Positions 20,400 to 32,319 of a DNA stretch of 64,000 nt are shown one piece after another (positions within the stretch are counted from its first letter, which is position 1; every line of letters begins with the position of its first letter). Source of the stretch: Byssothecium circinans (Eukaryota > Ascomycota > Dothideomycetes > Pleosporales > Massarinaceae). The notes beneath the pieces were generated by a model. The model was not told the origin of the DNA. It saw nothing but the letters and a program-made list of their open reading frames with translations, and searched no databases. A program made the position numbers and the translations under genes. The stretch is taken from assembly GCA_010015675.1 (NCBI GenBank), contig ML976979.1, forward strand, positions 482,559-546,558, in the 5' to 3' direction.

Positions 20400-22180
20400 A
20401 TGGCGCCCAACATGCGACCGCTCGCTGCCGCCAATGTCCTCTCGCAGCTCCAGCAGGCTGGACGCCGCAGCTACCAGACCGCCCGCCCGTCGCTCATTGC
20501 TAACAGAGCTCGCTGGACCCCGCGACCCGTCTCGCACCAGATTGCACTCCGTCAATCAATCCGGGGACAGTCGACAGAGACGCCCAAGCCGAAGAAGTTC
20601 AGGTGGATACGCGCGCTCTGGCGACTGACGTATCTCAGCGCTATCGCGGGTACCGCATACACATGCTACGGCATCTGGGAAATGCGCCATCCCGAGGAGG
20701 AGCAGCCAGCACCTGATCCGTCCAAGAAGACGCTTGTTGTGCTGGGCACCGGCTGGGGCTCTGTCTCCCTGCTAAAGAAACTCGACACGGAGAACTACAA
20801 CGTCGTGGTTGTCTCGCCGCGCAACTACTTCCTCTTCACGCCCCTCCTCCCGTCATGCACTGTCGGCACCATCGAGCACCGCTCCATCATGGAGCCCATC
20901 CGCAACTTCTTGCGCCACAAGAAGGCCTCCGTCAGGTACTACGAAGCTGAGGCCACCAAGATTGACTATGAAAGGAGGGTTGTGTGCATCAACGACGAGT
21001 CCGATATCAAGGGCGATGTCTCGGCGACCGAGGTTCCCTTTGACATGCTCGTCATTGGTGTGGGAGCTGAGAATGCCACATTCGGTGAGTTAGACAGGAA
21101 GTCACATGTTGATCAGAAAGCTAACAATTGGAAGGCATTCCCGGTGTGCGCGAACACGGTCTGTTCTTGAAGGAGGTCGGCGATGCCCAGCGCATCCGTA
21201 ACCGTATCATGGACTGCTGTGAGACGGCCACCTTCAAGGACCAGACATCCGATGAGGTCCAGCGACTTCTCCACATGGTCGTTGTCGGCGGTGGACCAAC
21301 TGGTGTCGAATTCGCTGGTGAGCTCCAGGACTTCTTCAACTCCGATTTGAAGAAGTGGATTCCCGACATCCGGGAAAAGTTCCATGTCACCCTTGTCGAG
21401 GCCCTCCCCAACGTTCTGCCAATGTTCTCAAAACAACTGATTGACTACACCGAGAAGACGTTCAAGGAGGAGACCATCACCATCCGAACCAAGACCATGG
21501 TCAAGAACGTAACAGACAAGTACATCGAGGCTGAGTCTACCGGACCCGATGGTAAGAAGAAGGTGGAGAAAATTCCGTATGGTCTTCTTGTCTGGGCCAC
21601 CGGTAATGCGCTGCGCCCTCTCGTATCCGACTTCATCAAGCAGATCCCGGCACAGAAGGATTCTCGTCGCGGTCTTGCCGTGAACGAGTACCTCGTCGTC
21701 AAGGGATGTGAAAACGTCTGGGCCGTCGGCGACTGCGCCGTCGCAAACTACGCCCCCACCGCCCAAGTCGCTTCGCAAGAAGGCGCTTGGCTCGCCCGCA
21801 TGTTCAACCGAATGGCCAAGACCCAGGAAATCGAAGACGAGCTTGCCGAACTCTCCGTAAAGCAAGAGAAGGCCCCTAGCAAAGAAGCTCGCGACGCCGT
21901 CTTCACCGATATCAAGGAGCTCCAGAAGCGTCTGAGGAGAGTCAAGCAGATTGGCCCCTTCGAGTACACGCACAACGGTTCTCTAGCCTACATTGGTTCC
22001 GAGAAGGCTGTCGCAGATATCTCCTGGTTGTCTGGCAACTTCGCTTCTGGAGGTACCCTGACATACATCTTCTGGAAGAGCGCATACATCAACATGTGCT
22101 TCAGCACGCGCAACAAGATCTTGGTGTGCATCGACTGGACCAAGTCGAAGGTCTTTGGTCGCGATGTCTCTCGTGTCTAA
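20400..22180 (+). CDS. Mitochondrial alternative (type II) NADH dehydrogenase, NDE/NDI type
   Basis: Two exons, 20400-21084 and 21135-22180, with a 50-bp intron (GTGAGT..AAG). The product is 576 aa. An Arg/Ala-rich presequence (about residues 1-60) is followed by a short hydrophobic stretch (LTYLSAIAGTAYTCYGIWE), the FAD Rossmann motif VVLGTGWGSVSLL, RNYFLFTPLLP, and the second dinucleotide site VVVGGGPTGVEFAGEL. The C-terminal YIGSEKAV and FWKSAYINMCFSTRNK blocks fit the membrane-binding end of NDH-2 enzymes. The insertion around TQEIEDELAEL has no EF-hand loop, so calcium control is not indicated. Family knowledge: it transfers electrons from NADH to ubiquinone without proton pumping. Inner-membrane orientation (internal or external) is not decidable here. 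Confidence 0.92.
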
Positions 22181-23013
22181 ACCGACGATTCTTGGACATG
22201 TAACAACGGCTCCTTCTCTCCTTTGTCCTGCATCCCTCAAAAAGTTCCGGCCTGGCCCGTACATATACCTCTCTCACAGGCGTGCTCTACTGTACTAGTG
22301 TAATCTTTCTCGGGCGGTTTAGCTCGGTTTCTTCGGTCCCAACGTAAACTCGTCCCAGTTCGAGCTTGGAGTTTTTGTCAGCGATTTTCAAGTGGATGGT
22401 ATAGATCTCATTCTCGTTTTTCTTTTTTTGTGTATTTTGAACCGATCAAGAAAGGCCTAGAATTGGCGTGCTATCAATACAAATGTACTATTCATTCAGT
22501 CATGTTCTGTGATTGTTGGCTTACTTGAGAGCAGTCCTTCGCACTAGGTCTGATCAACTGTTCCTGGCCTGAAGATCGAATATTGAGTTACCTAAGTCGA
22601 GACTATTGAATGAAGTGTCAGAAGCGGAAATCTCGGGATTTCTCACGTAGAGTTACGTACCTACGTCCATACACGCACGTAGGCAACAAGCCTCAGAAGT
22701 CTACGATTCGTACCTTGGGAGGATCCCTACCAACGTAAAATCGTAACGTGAAATTCCGCTATGGGGTCTAGCGCAGTGCCTCAATCAAGGTTAGTGGTTG
22801 AACAGACGGAATTATGTCCTAGCGCCTCATTTCCACGCCCTACTGACCAAGAACAAAGTCAGACTACGAGTTAGGAAAAAGGTTGCTAAGGACCGTCTGC
22901 TATAAACCTTCTATTTTCTATCCTATATAAAGGAGAATTGTCAACTTCTACTCTTGCTTTTTCACCCCACTTCCCTTGACCTTGCTTACCCCGCACACCT
23001 AGAGAGAGCAAAC
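22181..23013. other. Spacer between NADH dehydrogenase and decarboxylase
   Basis: Tandem-gene interval on the + strand holding the 3' UTR of one gene and the promoter of the next. No coding signal. Confidence 0.55.
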
Positions 23014-24683
23014 ATGGACTCGTCACAATTCCGTGAAGCAGCTCATTCGGCCATTGACGAAAGTAATGCCATCCAAAATCTGCTCTTACTTTCGTTCCCA
23101 AGCTAACAGAAAAATTCAAAGTAATTCAATACTACGACACCATCTCCAACCGGCCCGTCCTCCCCTCCATCTCCCCCGGCTACCTCAAACCGCTCCTCCC
23201 CCCGGGACCCCCAGAAGACGGCGAACCATGGCCGCAAATCCAAGCTGATATCGATAAGCTGATCAAACCGGGTTTGACGCACTGGCAGTCTCCGAAATTC
23301 ATGGCTTTCTTTCCCTGCAACTCATCGTATCCGGGCATGCTGGGGGAACTGTACTCTGGCGCCTTTAACGCTGCGGCGTTTAATTGGATCTGCTCGCCTG
23401 CGATTACGGAGCTGGAAACTGTGGTTATGGATTGGATTGCCAGATTGACTGGGCTGCCGGATGTTTATCTCAGTGAGGGGCAGGGAGGAGGCATTATTCA
23501 GGGGACGGCTAGTGAGGTTATTGTTACCGCTGTCGTTGCTGCACGGGAACGCATGGTGCGGCGGAAATTGGAGAGGGAGGGGTTCAAAGACGGAGAAGAG
23601 AGTGAGGAGAAGATGGACAGGGCTGCCGAGTTGCGGGGAAAGATGGTGGCGTTAGGGAGTGAGCATGCGCATTCTAGTACGCAAAAGGCCGCTGTAATTG
23701 CTGGGACGAGATATAGGAGCGTGTCTGCGCCGAAAGAGACGGGGTTTAGCGTCACAGGTGCGGCGTTGAGGAAGGTGATTGAAGAGTGTAAGGAGAAGGG
23801 GTTGGAGCCTTTCTACTTCACTGCAACGCTTGGGAGCACGGCGACTTGTGCTGTTGATGACCTTGTGGGTATCGCGGAGGTTGCGAGAGAGTACTCGGAT
23901 GTCTGGATTCACGTTGATGCTGCGTATGCTGGATCCGCACTCGTTTGTCCAGAGTATCAGCATCTCTGTGCCCCGATGGCGGACTTTGATTCGTTTAACT
24001 TCAATCTGCATAAGTGGCTCCTGGTCAACTTCGACTGTAGCGCTTTTTTTATCAAGAGGAGGAAGGATTTGATCGATACGTACTCCATCACACCGTCGTA
24101 TCTAAGGAATCAATTCACGGAAAGTGGTTTGGTGACTGATTATAGAGACTGGCAGATCCCGCTTGGGAGGAGATTTCGGAGCTTGAAAGTGTGGTTTGTA
24201 CTAAGGACTTATGGCGTTAACGGCTTGAGAAGCTTTATAAGGGACCATATCAAGCTTGGAGAGTACTTCAACAGTCTCCTCGACTCAAGGAAAGATGTTT
24301 TCACCGTTGTTACGCCTGCGTCTTTCGCGCTGACGACATTCCGCATCAACCCCTCCGCTGTCACAGCTCCGAAGGCGTCACTCTCCTCGTCACCAGCAGC
24401 GAATCGCCCCGATCCGAGCCATGAAGCGTATCTCAACGACTTCACGAATAGCGCCGAGGCGCAGTACCGCGAGGACGCGAATCAGATCACGAAAGAGGTC
24501 TATGAGAGGGTGAATTCGCAAGGAGAATTCTTTTTGACGAGTACGGTGGTTTGCGGGGTATATATTATCCGTGTTGTAAGCGCGACGTTGAAAACGGAGG
24601 AGAAATATTTGAAGAGGGTGTTTGAGCTGCTTGTGGAGGCTGTGGAGGAGGTTGGGAAGAGTAGGGCGGCGAGGGCGGCGTAG
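23014..24683 (+). CDS. PLP-dependent aromatic L-amino acid decarboxylase (group II)
   Basis: Two exons, 23014-23062 and 23122-24683, with a 59-bp intron (GTAATG..AAG); the junction gives DEIIQYYDTIS. The product is 536 aa, slightly longer than animal DDC. Visible motifs: HWQSPKFMAFFP, NWICSPAITELE, HAHSSTQKA (ring-stacking His about residue 200), HVDAAYAGSA (Asp about 282, PLP nitrogen), and FNFNLHKWLLVNFDCSAFF (PLP Lys about 314). A Ser/Ala-rich insert near AVTAPKASLSSSPAANRPDPS is atypical and probably a loop. Substrate (Trp, Tyr or DOPA) is not settled by sequence alone. No obvious biosynthetic partners flank it. Confidence 0.92.
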
Positions 24684-24897
24684 TTCGTTGATCATAAGAA
24701 GAGAAGGAGGGGAGAAGATACAACACTGCGTCCTCAACTAAAACCAGCAAAGACGACTTTTGCCTGTCACAAAATACAGAAAGTTGTATCATAAGCTTTC
24801 AACACGCTATTTTACAGACATGCACAGAATAAATTCCTCCTACCGCATAACCGCATCCACATTCCAACTACACACAACCCTCCACCACTGCCCCCCC

Positions 24898-25494
24898 TCA
24901 AAAGTCTTCGTCCTCCCAATCCGCCCCTCTCCGCATATAATGCCCCTCCCTACTCCCCCTATAAAAACTCACAGCATCGCCCTTGAGCTTACTCTCCCCG
25001 ACCCAGCTCCCCCGTCCCGGAACAAATCCATCCGCTTCAGGCCTCAGTCTGCTTTCACGCTCACTACGTCCCGGTAGGAACTCTTCCGCCGCGCGCCTCA
25101 GACTCTTTCTTCCTTCACAATCGCAGTCACGATCAAGATGGCTGGCGTACGTGTGCGTGTACTCAGTCAGCGGCGTCCCTGTCCTCGCGTCCCCCCAGGT
25201 AGAAGAAGCAAAGCTACTCTTTCTCGAAGGCGCGTAGCGAGATGCTTCCGCGGCCGATGAAGATGGCGATGGAGGAGCGGAAGGGTTATCTGGGTACGTT
25301 GATTGAGTAGCGTAGGGAGAGTTGCGCATTGCGCGTTGGATATCTGCATCTCGACTAGAAGTTGCCTGTATCCTTGAAGGCGACGAGGGAGAGAGGCCGG
25401 GTGGGTAGCGGGAATGATCATCGTAGTTGAATTCGCCGCTGGAGGCTGCCCAGGAGGCGCCGTGGCCGATGCCGGTTAGGTGGTTTGATGGCAT
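24898..25494 (-). CDS. Small, Ser/Pro-rich hypothetical protein
   Basis: 198 aa, single exon, from ATG 25494. No known domain. The N-terminal half is rich in Ser, Pro and Ala; the C-terminal third is charged, with two similar LPGRSERES and VPGRGSWVG segments and an acidic WEDEDF end. The frame is clean and the two similar segments suggest a real protein, but the only support is its length and composition. Probably intrinsically disordered. It is convergent with the decarboxylase (214 bp between stops). Confidence 0.55.
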   Translation of the reverse strand: MPSNHLTGIGHGASWAASSGEFNYDDHSRYPPGLSPSSPSRIQATSSRDADIQRAMRNSPYATQSTYPDNPSAPPSPSSSAAEASRYAPSRKSSFASSTWGDARTGTPLTEYTHTYASHLDRDCDCEGRKSLRRAAEEFLPGRSERESRLRPEADGFVPGRGSWVGESKLKGDAVSFYRGSREGHYMRRGADWEDEDF

Positions 25495-25810
25495 GTTTTC
25501 AGATTGGAGGTTCGTTCTTGTGTTTGGGGGTCGTGTTGTGTTGCGTTGTGGATGGGGTAAGGAGATAATGAAGATGTTGAGTAGTGAGCTGCTCTGCTTC
25601 CGGTGGACGTCTGCGATAGAGAGTGGTGTAAGGTAGTGGTGGGGAGGAAAAATGCTTGAGGGTAATGTTATATAACACCGTAGTTGTGTGAAAGATGGCT
25701 ATGTCAATGAACAATGTTCACGTACTCTATGGAAAGGCAGTGTGGCAGAAGGAAAGTTGACTCTTCTTATAGTATGATGGTGAAGCAGCTGTGCCGTGAC
25801 AGAGCACAGG

Positions 25811-25934
25811 GAACGGAGAACAGGATACGGGAAACAGGAAACGGGATACAGTATACAGGCATACAGGAAACAGGAAACGGGAAACGGGATACAGTATACA
25901 AGCATATAGGAAACAGGAAACGGGAAACAGGAAT
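25811..25934. repeat. Purine-rich minisatellite of GGAAACAGG/GGGATACAG words
   Basis: Three successive units of roughly 36-43 bp, each built from GGAAACAGGAAACGGGATAC followed by AGTATACA and GCATA. The last is partial. Confidence 0.85.
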
Positions 25935-26566
25935 GGTACATATTATTAGAATCACTGCTGAAAGTGCGAACCCCAGTCTGGTAAGAAATGAAAGAAGCGC
26001 CATTGAGAAATGAATTTCGCGAAGTGATGGGGAGAGGAAAGCGTCCGAGAGGTAAATCCTTGAAAAGTGAAATGTGGAAAACGGTTTTTGAAAAACCACT
26101 TTTCGGAAACAATTTCTGAAAAACTACGCACTGCACTGTACTTCTTAAACGGCTTCACCTTAAAAGTTAATTATAATGGACTTTGATATAGAGCACGTGT
26201 ATTTACGGTATAAATCTATTAAGCGTAAATGGGCGCGGGAGCAGGTGGGTTGTAGGAGCATGAGAAGACGCTTAGCAGACGTTGATCAGACATTTAGCAG
26301 ATGCTAGTAGAGGAGCAGGTACGCTGCAGGAGCACGAACAGAGGCTATTGCATAAGCATGGGTAGATGCAGCACAAAGAGCACGTTCTGCAAGTATACTA
26401 CCACCTCAGTCAAGAACCCTAGCGACGTCTTGTCCCTCCAATCCTGGCATAGTGTTGCTCGAAGTTTAGCTCACAACTGTGCCTCTGAAACGACACCAAA
26501 CAAGGTTATTGGTTGAGCAGCTGTGTTGGAGGCTTGAGAATGTAGCCAATTGCAATCAAGACCAAT

Positions 26567-27296
26567 ATTTGGAGAACGGTTTTTCGAAAATGAGATTTGG
26601 GAAATGGTTTCTCGGAAATGGTTTCTCGAAAATGGTTTCTTAGAAATGGAAAATATAATCCGGGAATTGGTTTCTTAAGATTGAAATTTAGAAAATGGTT
26701 TCTGGAAAACAAGGCTTAGGAAATAGTTTCTTGGAAACGAGATTTGGAAAATGATTTTTTGAAAATAAGATTTGGGAAATGGTTTCTCAGAAATGGAAAA
26801 TGAAATCCGGGAATTGGTTTCTTAAAATTAAAATTTGGAAAATTGTTTCCTGAAAATAAGACTTAGGAAATAGTTTCTTGGAAATGGGATTTGGAAAATG
26901 GTTTCTTAACAATAAGATGTGGAAAATGGGTTCTCGAAGCGATGCTTGGTGAATAGTTTCCTAAGAATAAGGTTTAAGAAGCGGTTCTTTAAGAATGAAA
27001 TCTAGGAAACGATTTTTCAAAAACGAGATTTGGAAAGCGGGTTTTCATAAGCGAGATCTGGAAAATGATTTTTCAAAAATGGAATCTGGAAAATGGGGGT
27101 CTAAAAATGAAATCCGGAAGGCGGGTTTTTATAAGCGAGATTTGGAAAATGGGATCTTGAATGCAATAATTATGGAGAAGACGACGTTTTAGCAATAAGA
27201 TTTTTTAAATAAGATATAGGAGCGTGATCTTGATAGTTAATAGTATCTTAAAAATGGTATCCCAGAAATGGTATCCCAGAAGTGATATCTTGATAC
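26567..27296. repeat. Degenerate satellite based on a TTTGGAAAATGGTTTCT word
   Basis: About 730 bp made of many diverged ~28-30-bp units (GAGATTTGGAAAATGGTTTC and relatives). A higher-order duplication is visible: 26642-26752 matches 26789-26900 at high identity, a period of about 147 bp. Units become more diverged toward the right end. Confidence 0.82.
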
Positions 27297-27571
27297 GACC
27301 TAGAAGACTCAAAAGTGGAATCCAGAAAATATGAATAGAAAAACCAAAACTTGAAGTTACTGATATCTAGAAATGGAATATAACAAATAAGAGTTGGAGA
27401 ACGACGTTTATAAATTAACACGTTACCTAGAAAGCAAAGTCTAGAAGCGGGAACACTAGCGCGTCGCAAGGAAACATCTCAGTTCTTTATGCAAAAACGA
27501 AGAATTGGGTATAGTGTACCTCCGCCCACCCAGTCACATCCACCTTCCCACACGCTCTCCTTTCACTTCCA

Positions 27572-29087
27572 TCACAGCTCCTTCCCCTCATCTTTCCAAG
27601 GATTCCCCCCCAACGCCTCCGCCTCCGCCTCCTTTTCCATACTCGGCCTCTTCACCTTCTCAAAATCGTCCTCCGCATCCGCATCCTGCTTATCCATCAT
27701 TTCCTCCGGAATCTCCACAATAACCTCATCCTCAATGCCCACGCCCTTTGTCCCGCCTTCACTCTCCTCATACCACTGATTCTCCGCCCACTCAATCAAA
27801 TGCTCCTTGGCATGCTCACTCATGCTATAATACCCCGGATTATTCCGTGGCTCGAACATGGTCATATGCGCCAACGTCTCTGCCTCCGCTTTATCATTCA
27901 CTGCCGGGATAAAATACTGGCGGAGCTCGCCTTTGGGAAGGTTGCAGAACGTGCGGTCGCGGCCGACGACTTTGCCGGTCCAGGAAGATTTCTGCTGGGA
28001 ATCGACGGCGTGTCCGAGCGTCGTGTAGATGTTTGTGAAGCCAATCGAGTGTGTGCTGGCGAGGGATGCGACGGCGGCGAGGCGCTGTCGGAGTTCTTCG
28101 GGGCGTGCAAGGGAGCCTACAAATTCGAGGTGTGAGGTCGCGAATTGCAGGCCCTCAGATATTTGATCTCTTTTCAGATACGCTGCAGCCCCGCCAGCTG
28201 CTACAGCGCCCGCTGCACCTGCGAAAAGAGCGACACGGCCATACTTCTGCCACATGGGGGCTGAGGCAGCATCCCCAGTCGCATCACTGATCGCGGCAGA
28301 AGATTTCGTGGGAGCTGGTAGAGCTCTGCTCGTATCCAAAGCAGTTTTCCCCGTTGGACCTGTTTTTCCCCATCCAAAAGCCCCCGCTACATTGTTATAC
28401 GCCGCATATGCTGAGCTCGCGGTGTTCCAGTGTTTCTCTGCGCCGTGAGCGACCACACCGGGCGCTATACCGAGATACGGCGTGTCGAAAGCGAGGATGC
28501 CTTGGATGTAAGGGAACATGAGCTGTGACGCTTCTTTGATCGAAGAAGCGGAGTTATGAGGCGAGTGTACTGGCTGTTCGTTAATGATAGAGAGGAGGGC
28601 TTCGGCGGCGACGATGCCGCCCATCGAGTGGCCGACGAGGATTGTGCGTACGGAGGGATCGACCGTAGGGGAGGGGGTTGAATTGGCGACTTCGAGGTCT
28701 ATGACTTTGTTCTGGAGCCTCGAAACCGATGAGTACGCGAACTTATCATATTGGGGCGTTGAAATGTTCTTGAAGAGAGAAAGGGCAATTCTCTCACCAT
28801 TCCTTAAACCTCGACACGCACTCGTGCAGATCCCCTCTGGTCTCATACTTCGGATACGTAATCGCCTGGATCGTGACTTTCGGCAGCGCATGCTGAAGTA
28901 TCGCCTTCAAATGGGAGGGGAAGTTGCCAAAGGTGTCGTCGCCGCCCTGTCATCCATCCGCGAATGTTAGCTCTCGCAATCTCAATCGACGTCATATGCG
29001 AAGGTGGTAGTGGGGGCTGTTGGAGATGAACAGGGCGGAGTGTACCTTGAACCCATGGATAAAACATAATAATATCGTCTTCTTCAT
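27572..29087 (-). CDS. Putative alpha/beta hydrolase, DUF676-type serine esterase/lipase
   Basis: Three exons, 29087-29046, 28946-28798, 28718-27572; introns of 99 and 79 bp. The product is 445 aa. It begins MKKTILLCFIHGFKGGDDTFG (oxyanion-side HGFKGG), and the nucleophile elbow is VGHSMGG with the catalytic Ser. LAFDTPYLGIAPGVV follows, then an Ala/Gly-rich hydrophobic segment (FAGAAGAVAAGGAAAYL) that may be a membrane anchor, and an acidic C-terminal tail. Catalytic Asp and His cannot be fixed by eye. Family knowledge: lipid- or ester-hydrolysing enzymes; the substrate is unknown. Confidence 0.85.
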
Positions 29088-29620
29088 GCTGCCGTGGATC
29101 CTCGAGAGTGTTCCTGCATAGTGGAGTCAGAAAGCTGAAGATCGGGTTCGCAGCTGAGAACTTCGGACGATGTGGCAGCGGCGGCGGGATCTGGGTTCTT
29201 ACGCTCGCTTATTGGGCTGGGGTGATGATTGGTTGGGGAGGCTGATACATGAGTGACAGTCGACGAGTGCAATTGAAGACGGGGAAATTAGATTGATAGG
29301 TGTCGACGATGATGATTGAGTTTCATTTTTCTGGTCTTGCTTCCTGGAGCAGACCTTTCGTATACGTAGTCATTCCAACCACCCCTTTCGGGCCTGAGAA
29401 TGCAACAGCTTCCCGTATACGCTATTAAGCATCCACCGCTTACAACACAGGGTATCCTGATCTTTCGTCTTCTTCCTTCATGCTAACATCACCAGCCACT
29501 CCTGGCTGATGACTTGTGGGTATATCGTACAAAATTGAAAAATGCGAATGCCAAATGAAACTCCTCCCAATCAAGGTGCAGATCCCAACAGACATGTCAT
29601 AAGACTCCAAGAACATGTGG
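29088..29620. other. Spacer upstream of the DUF676 hydrolase
   Basis: Holds the promoter of the hydrolase and the 3' flank of the GPI-type protein. No gene seen. Confidence 0.55.
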
Positions 29621-30370
29621 TTATGAAAGAATGGGTAAAGTGACTGCAAGTAATAGCATGGTTATTATTGCAACGCTGCTGTACCGAATTTGCGACGAAG
29701 CAGCCGTTGCCCCGATGTCGAACGGCGACCCACCACCGGCTTGATTTGCTTGTTGGCTGTTTGTCTGGCTTGGTGCCGGCGGGGGCGTATTTGTCTCAAT
29801 TGAAAGTGTTCTCGGCGTACTAGACGGTGGGGGTGCGGCTGCCTGAGACGTTTGCGGAGATGTGGATGTTGTAACAGTCGAGGCTGGAGAGGATGAGCTC
29901 GAAGCACTGCTTGAGCTCTGTGAGGGAGGAGGAGGCGGCGATGAAGTGGTAGACTTCGCTTGCGATGATGTCGTTGTCGTCGAAGCCGGATTCGTACTTA
30001 TTTGTGTTGGCGGTTGTGTCGAGCTGCTCGATACCGTCGTCACTATGACACCAGGACACAGCGCCGGAACGCCAGCACCCAGCAGAAATACACCGATAAT
30101 ACTCGTTTCCGGCACATCGACACTCTTGCAGCCCTGGGCAACTGAATTCGATATCTTCAGAAGTCCCCGAACACACTTTGCACTACACCGAGCGCCCGCC
30201 GTGAAGTCATCCTTTGTACAATCTTGTATCGCTGTCGTATATACACTCTGACATGAGGAAGGTAGGTTCTCGATGCGCGGTGTGAAGTTGGAAAGCGAAA
30301 TTGATTGGGTAGCCGTCGTGACACCAACGGCCATAAGTGCCATCGAGAGAATTGTGGAAGGTTTGCCCAT
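29621..30370 (-). CDS. Predicted GPI-anchored Cys/Ser-rich cell-surface protein
   Basis: 249 aa, single exon. An N-terminal signal peptide ends near VTTATQS. A compact domain with six cysteines (about residues 40-105) follows: SSCQSVYTTAIQDC, then ARCSAKC, then QGC and ALC. Six cysteines and their spacing do not fit the eight-Cys CFEM domain. A long Ser/Thr/Pro linker (about residues 108-220), likely O-glycosylated, leads to a hydrophobic C-terminus (IITMLLLAVTLPIL) preceded by small residues, as in GPI signals. Wall or membrane surface location is inferred. Function unknown. Confidence 0.8.
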   Translation of the reverse strand: MGKPSTILSMALMAVGVTTATQSISLSNFTPRIENLPSSCQSVYTTAIQDCTKDDFTAGARCSAKCVRGLLKISNSVAQGCKSVDVPETSIIGVFLLGAGVPALCPGVIVTTVSSSSTQPPTQISTNPASTTTTSSQAKSTTSSPPPPPSQSSSSASSSSSPASTVTTSTSPQTSQAAAPPPSSTPRTLSIETNTPPPAPSQTNSQQANQAGGGSPFDIGATAASSQIRYSSVAIITMLLLAVTLPILS

Positions 30371-32319
30371 CGTGAGACGTCCTGACGAGGGTATTTCAGA
30401 GCGGGACCGTACACGGCTGGTGGGGTCGAGAGGGAGATTTGCTGAAGAATGGCGTGTTAATTATGAGGGAACGCCTGAATTGTTTCCTTAACCTCTTGCG
30501 TCAATTCGTTCAGCGAAGAGCACCTCCCCAGTTGACAAACGAAGATGTGGTGTGGTGCGACACTTTGAGTTTTGAGTATTGGGATTTGTGAGACGCGGGG
30601 TGCGAGTTTGCTGCGTGCGAAGGTTTCGGCGAGGTGGCTTTCCGGTCGGCTGGCCAAAAGTGAATGTGATATGATGTCGACGGCCGCCCTTGTACACTAC
30701 TTTTCGTGAAGCAAGCGAACTGATGCGGCTTTCCCTCTTTGTTTTTTCAAATCTTTCGTATTGATTGCAGGTAGATTCCAGTTTCCGAGACCCAACACAC
30801 ATACAACCTGAGACTCTGAAGATGACTCAAAGCACGGCTTCTCATGCAACTGCTCAGTTGTCTACAGTGTGCGCAAGCGACGGTGAGGCACGTTGCTGCA
30901 AGGCAACGGGTGAAAATAAGACAAAAGAAGGGGTGAAGAACCAAGCAGGGCACCTGGCCTGCAAGGAGAGAGGGTAACCGGCTACAAAAATGCGCTCAGC
31001 GCGAGATCAGAGAAACGAACTTCAGGAGAGATGACGATGGTGATTGTCGTGATGGACTGTCGCTCATGCCATTGTGGGTGCGCGTCGGTGGAACACGTTC
31101 AATCCGGATGATGCGGAGCGCAGGTCTTAAGGCGGAGCGACAGGGAGCCATGGCGGGTTTAAGGGAGCTACGTATGGTGGTTGGCAGAGTGTTTGGAGAC
31201 TGACAGGGCGGTTCCTCGAAGCCTGAAGTGGAGCGTAGAAGATGTGACGTCTGAAACGCCATCCGTGCGCATGCGGGCACATCCTGGCCGTCTGCTGCTT
31301 CAGATTGGCTCGTTGCATGTTACATCTTCTGCTGGGGGCTTCCTTGAGACAGCGATTCTGAAGCAAATACCCAGAAGAGATTAGTCTTCATCTTTGTGTG
31401 TTGCTCCTCTCGTGCTGGGCGTTTAACAGCATCGATTCCAAAGTTGTGTCCTCCACTCACACCACGATCAGTCCGCATCGTCTCCTCATTGCCTGTAATC
31501 GGATTGACTGCCCACCATCTCGGTCTAAACTGCACTCTCACATCTATACAAATCGCAAAACCTCCATCTATCGTGCTGATAACGCATAAGTCCCGCCCCT
31601 CGTCATATTGTACATAATACATCCGGACTCACAGCCACAACGATCTAAACCAGAACTTCTCCTTGTGGCAGTGGGAGGGGTGCCGCCGAGTGGCATTCAC
31701 ATCGGTCCTGTCAAATAGCGCCAAACGACGGACAAACATCCGTTCCTGCCCTTTACGCGCCAATTCTTTTGTTGGTTAAAGGATGTTTGAACAGCGATTG
31801 CTTGTCGGTGGTACTTGCTCGTCATGTTGGCTTCGCGCACGGTAAGACCACTACGATGCCCCACACCTCCAGGGCTAAGTAGACATAAGCAAGTGAATGC
31901 ACTGACTTGGCTGTTTCGGTAGATCATAGTTCTCGTCAAACAACGTGCCCATCATAAGGCGTTCTTGGATGTCATTACTTCTCCGTCGAAACAAGTCGAC
32001 GTTGGGCTAGATGGCAAAACGGTGGCCAACACGAGATGAAGTCTTGCGCGGGTGTATCCTTCAAGAATAGTAGGACTGATCTGCGGTATTATTATAAATC
32101 CATGCCGTGACTGTCATCAGTCGGAAGCTTCTATGCTACCTCGGACATGCATGCATGCTCAACACGAAATGATGGGTATATCCGAACCAAAACACCAAGA
32201 ATGACGAATGCCCCAAAGTGCAACATCTGGAAAATTCCATCTGATACTGCTCACGCCAAAACTCCGCCGCTTACAAATCTGCTCAAACGTAGGGGCCGCC
32301 AGATCCCGACGTAACGACC
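30371..32319. other. 1.95-kb spacer without supported genes
   Basis: Only short frames. The 100-codon minus frame at 31622-31320 is aromatic-rich and loosely protein-like, but has no partner exon or motif that I can support. Confidence 0.45.

Larger units (their letters stand above)
25495..27571. other. 2.1-kb gene-free, repeat-bearing region
   Basis: No gene is supported. It contains two distinct tandem-repeat blocks (listed separately) and an outlying fragment of the second block at about 26064-26130. Short frames here are by-products of the repeats. Confidence 0.6.

Noticed and set aside
31320..31622. 100-codon minus frame in the spacer after the GPI-type protein
   Set aside because: Aromatic-rich but lacks homology cues or neighbouring exons.
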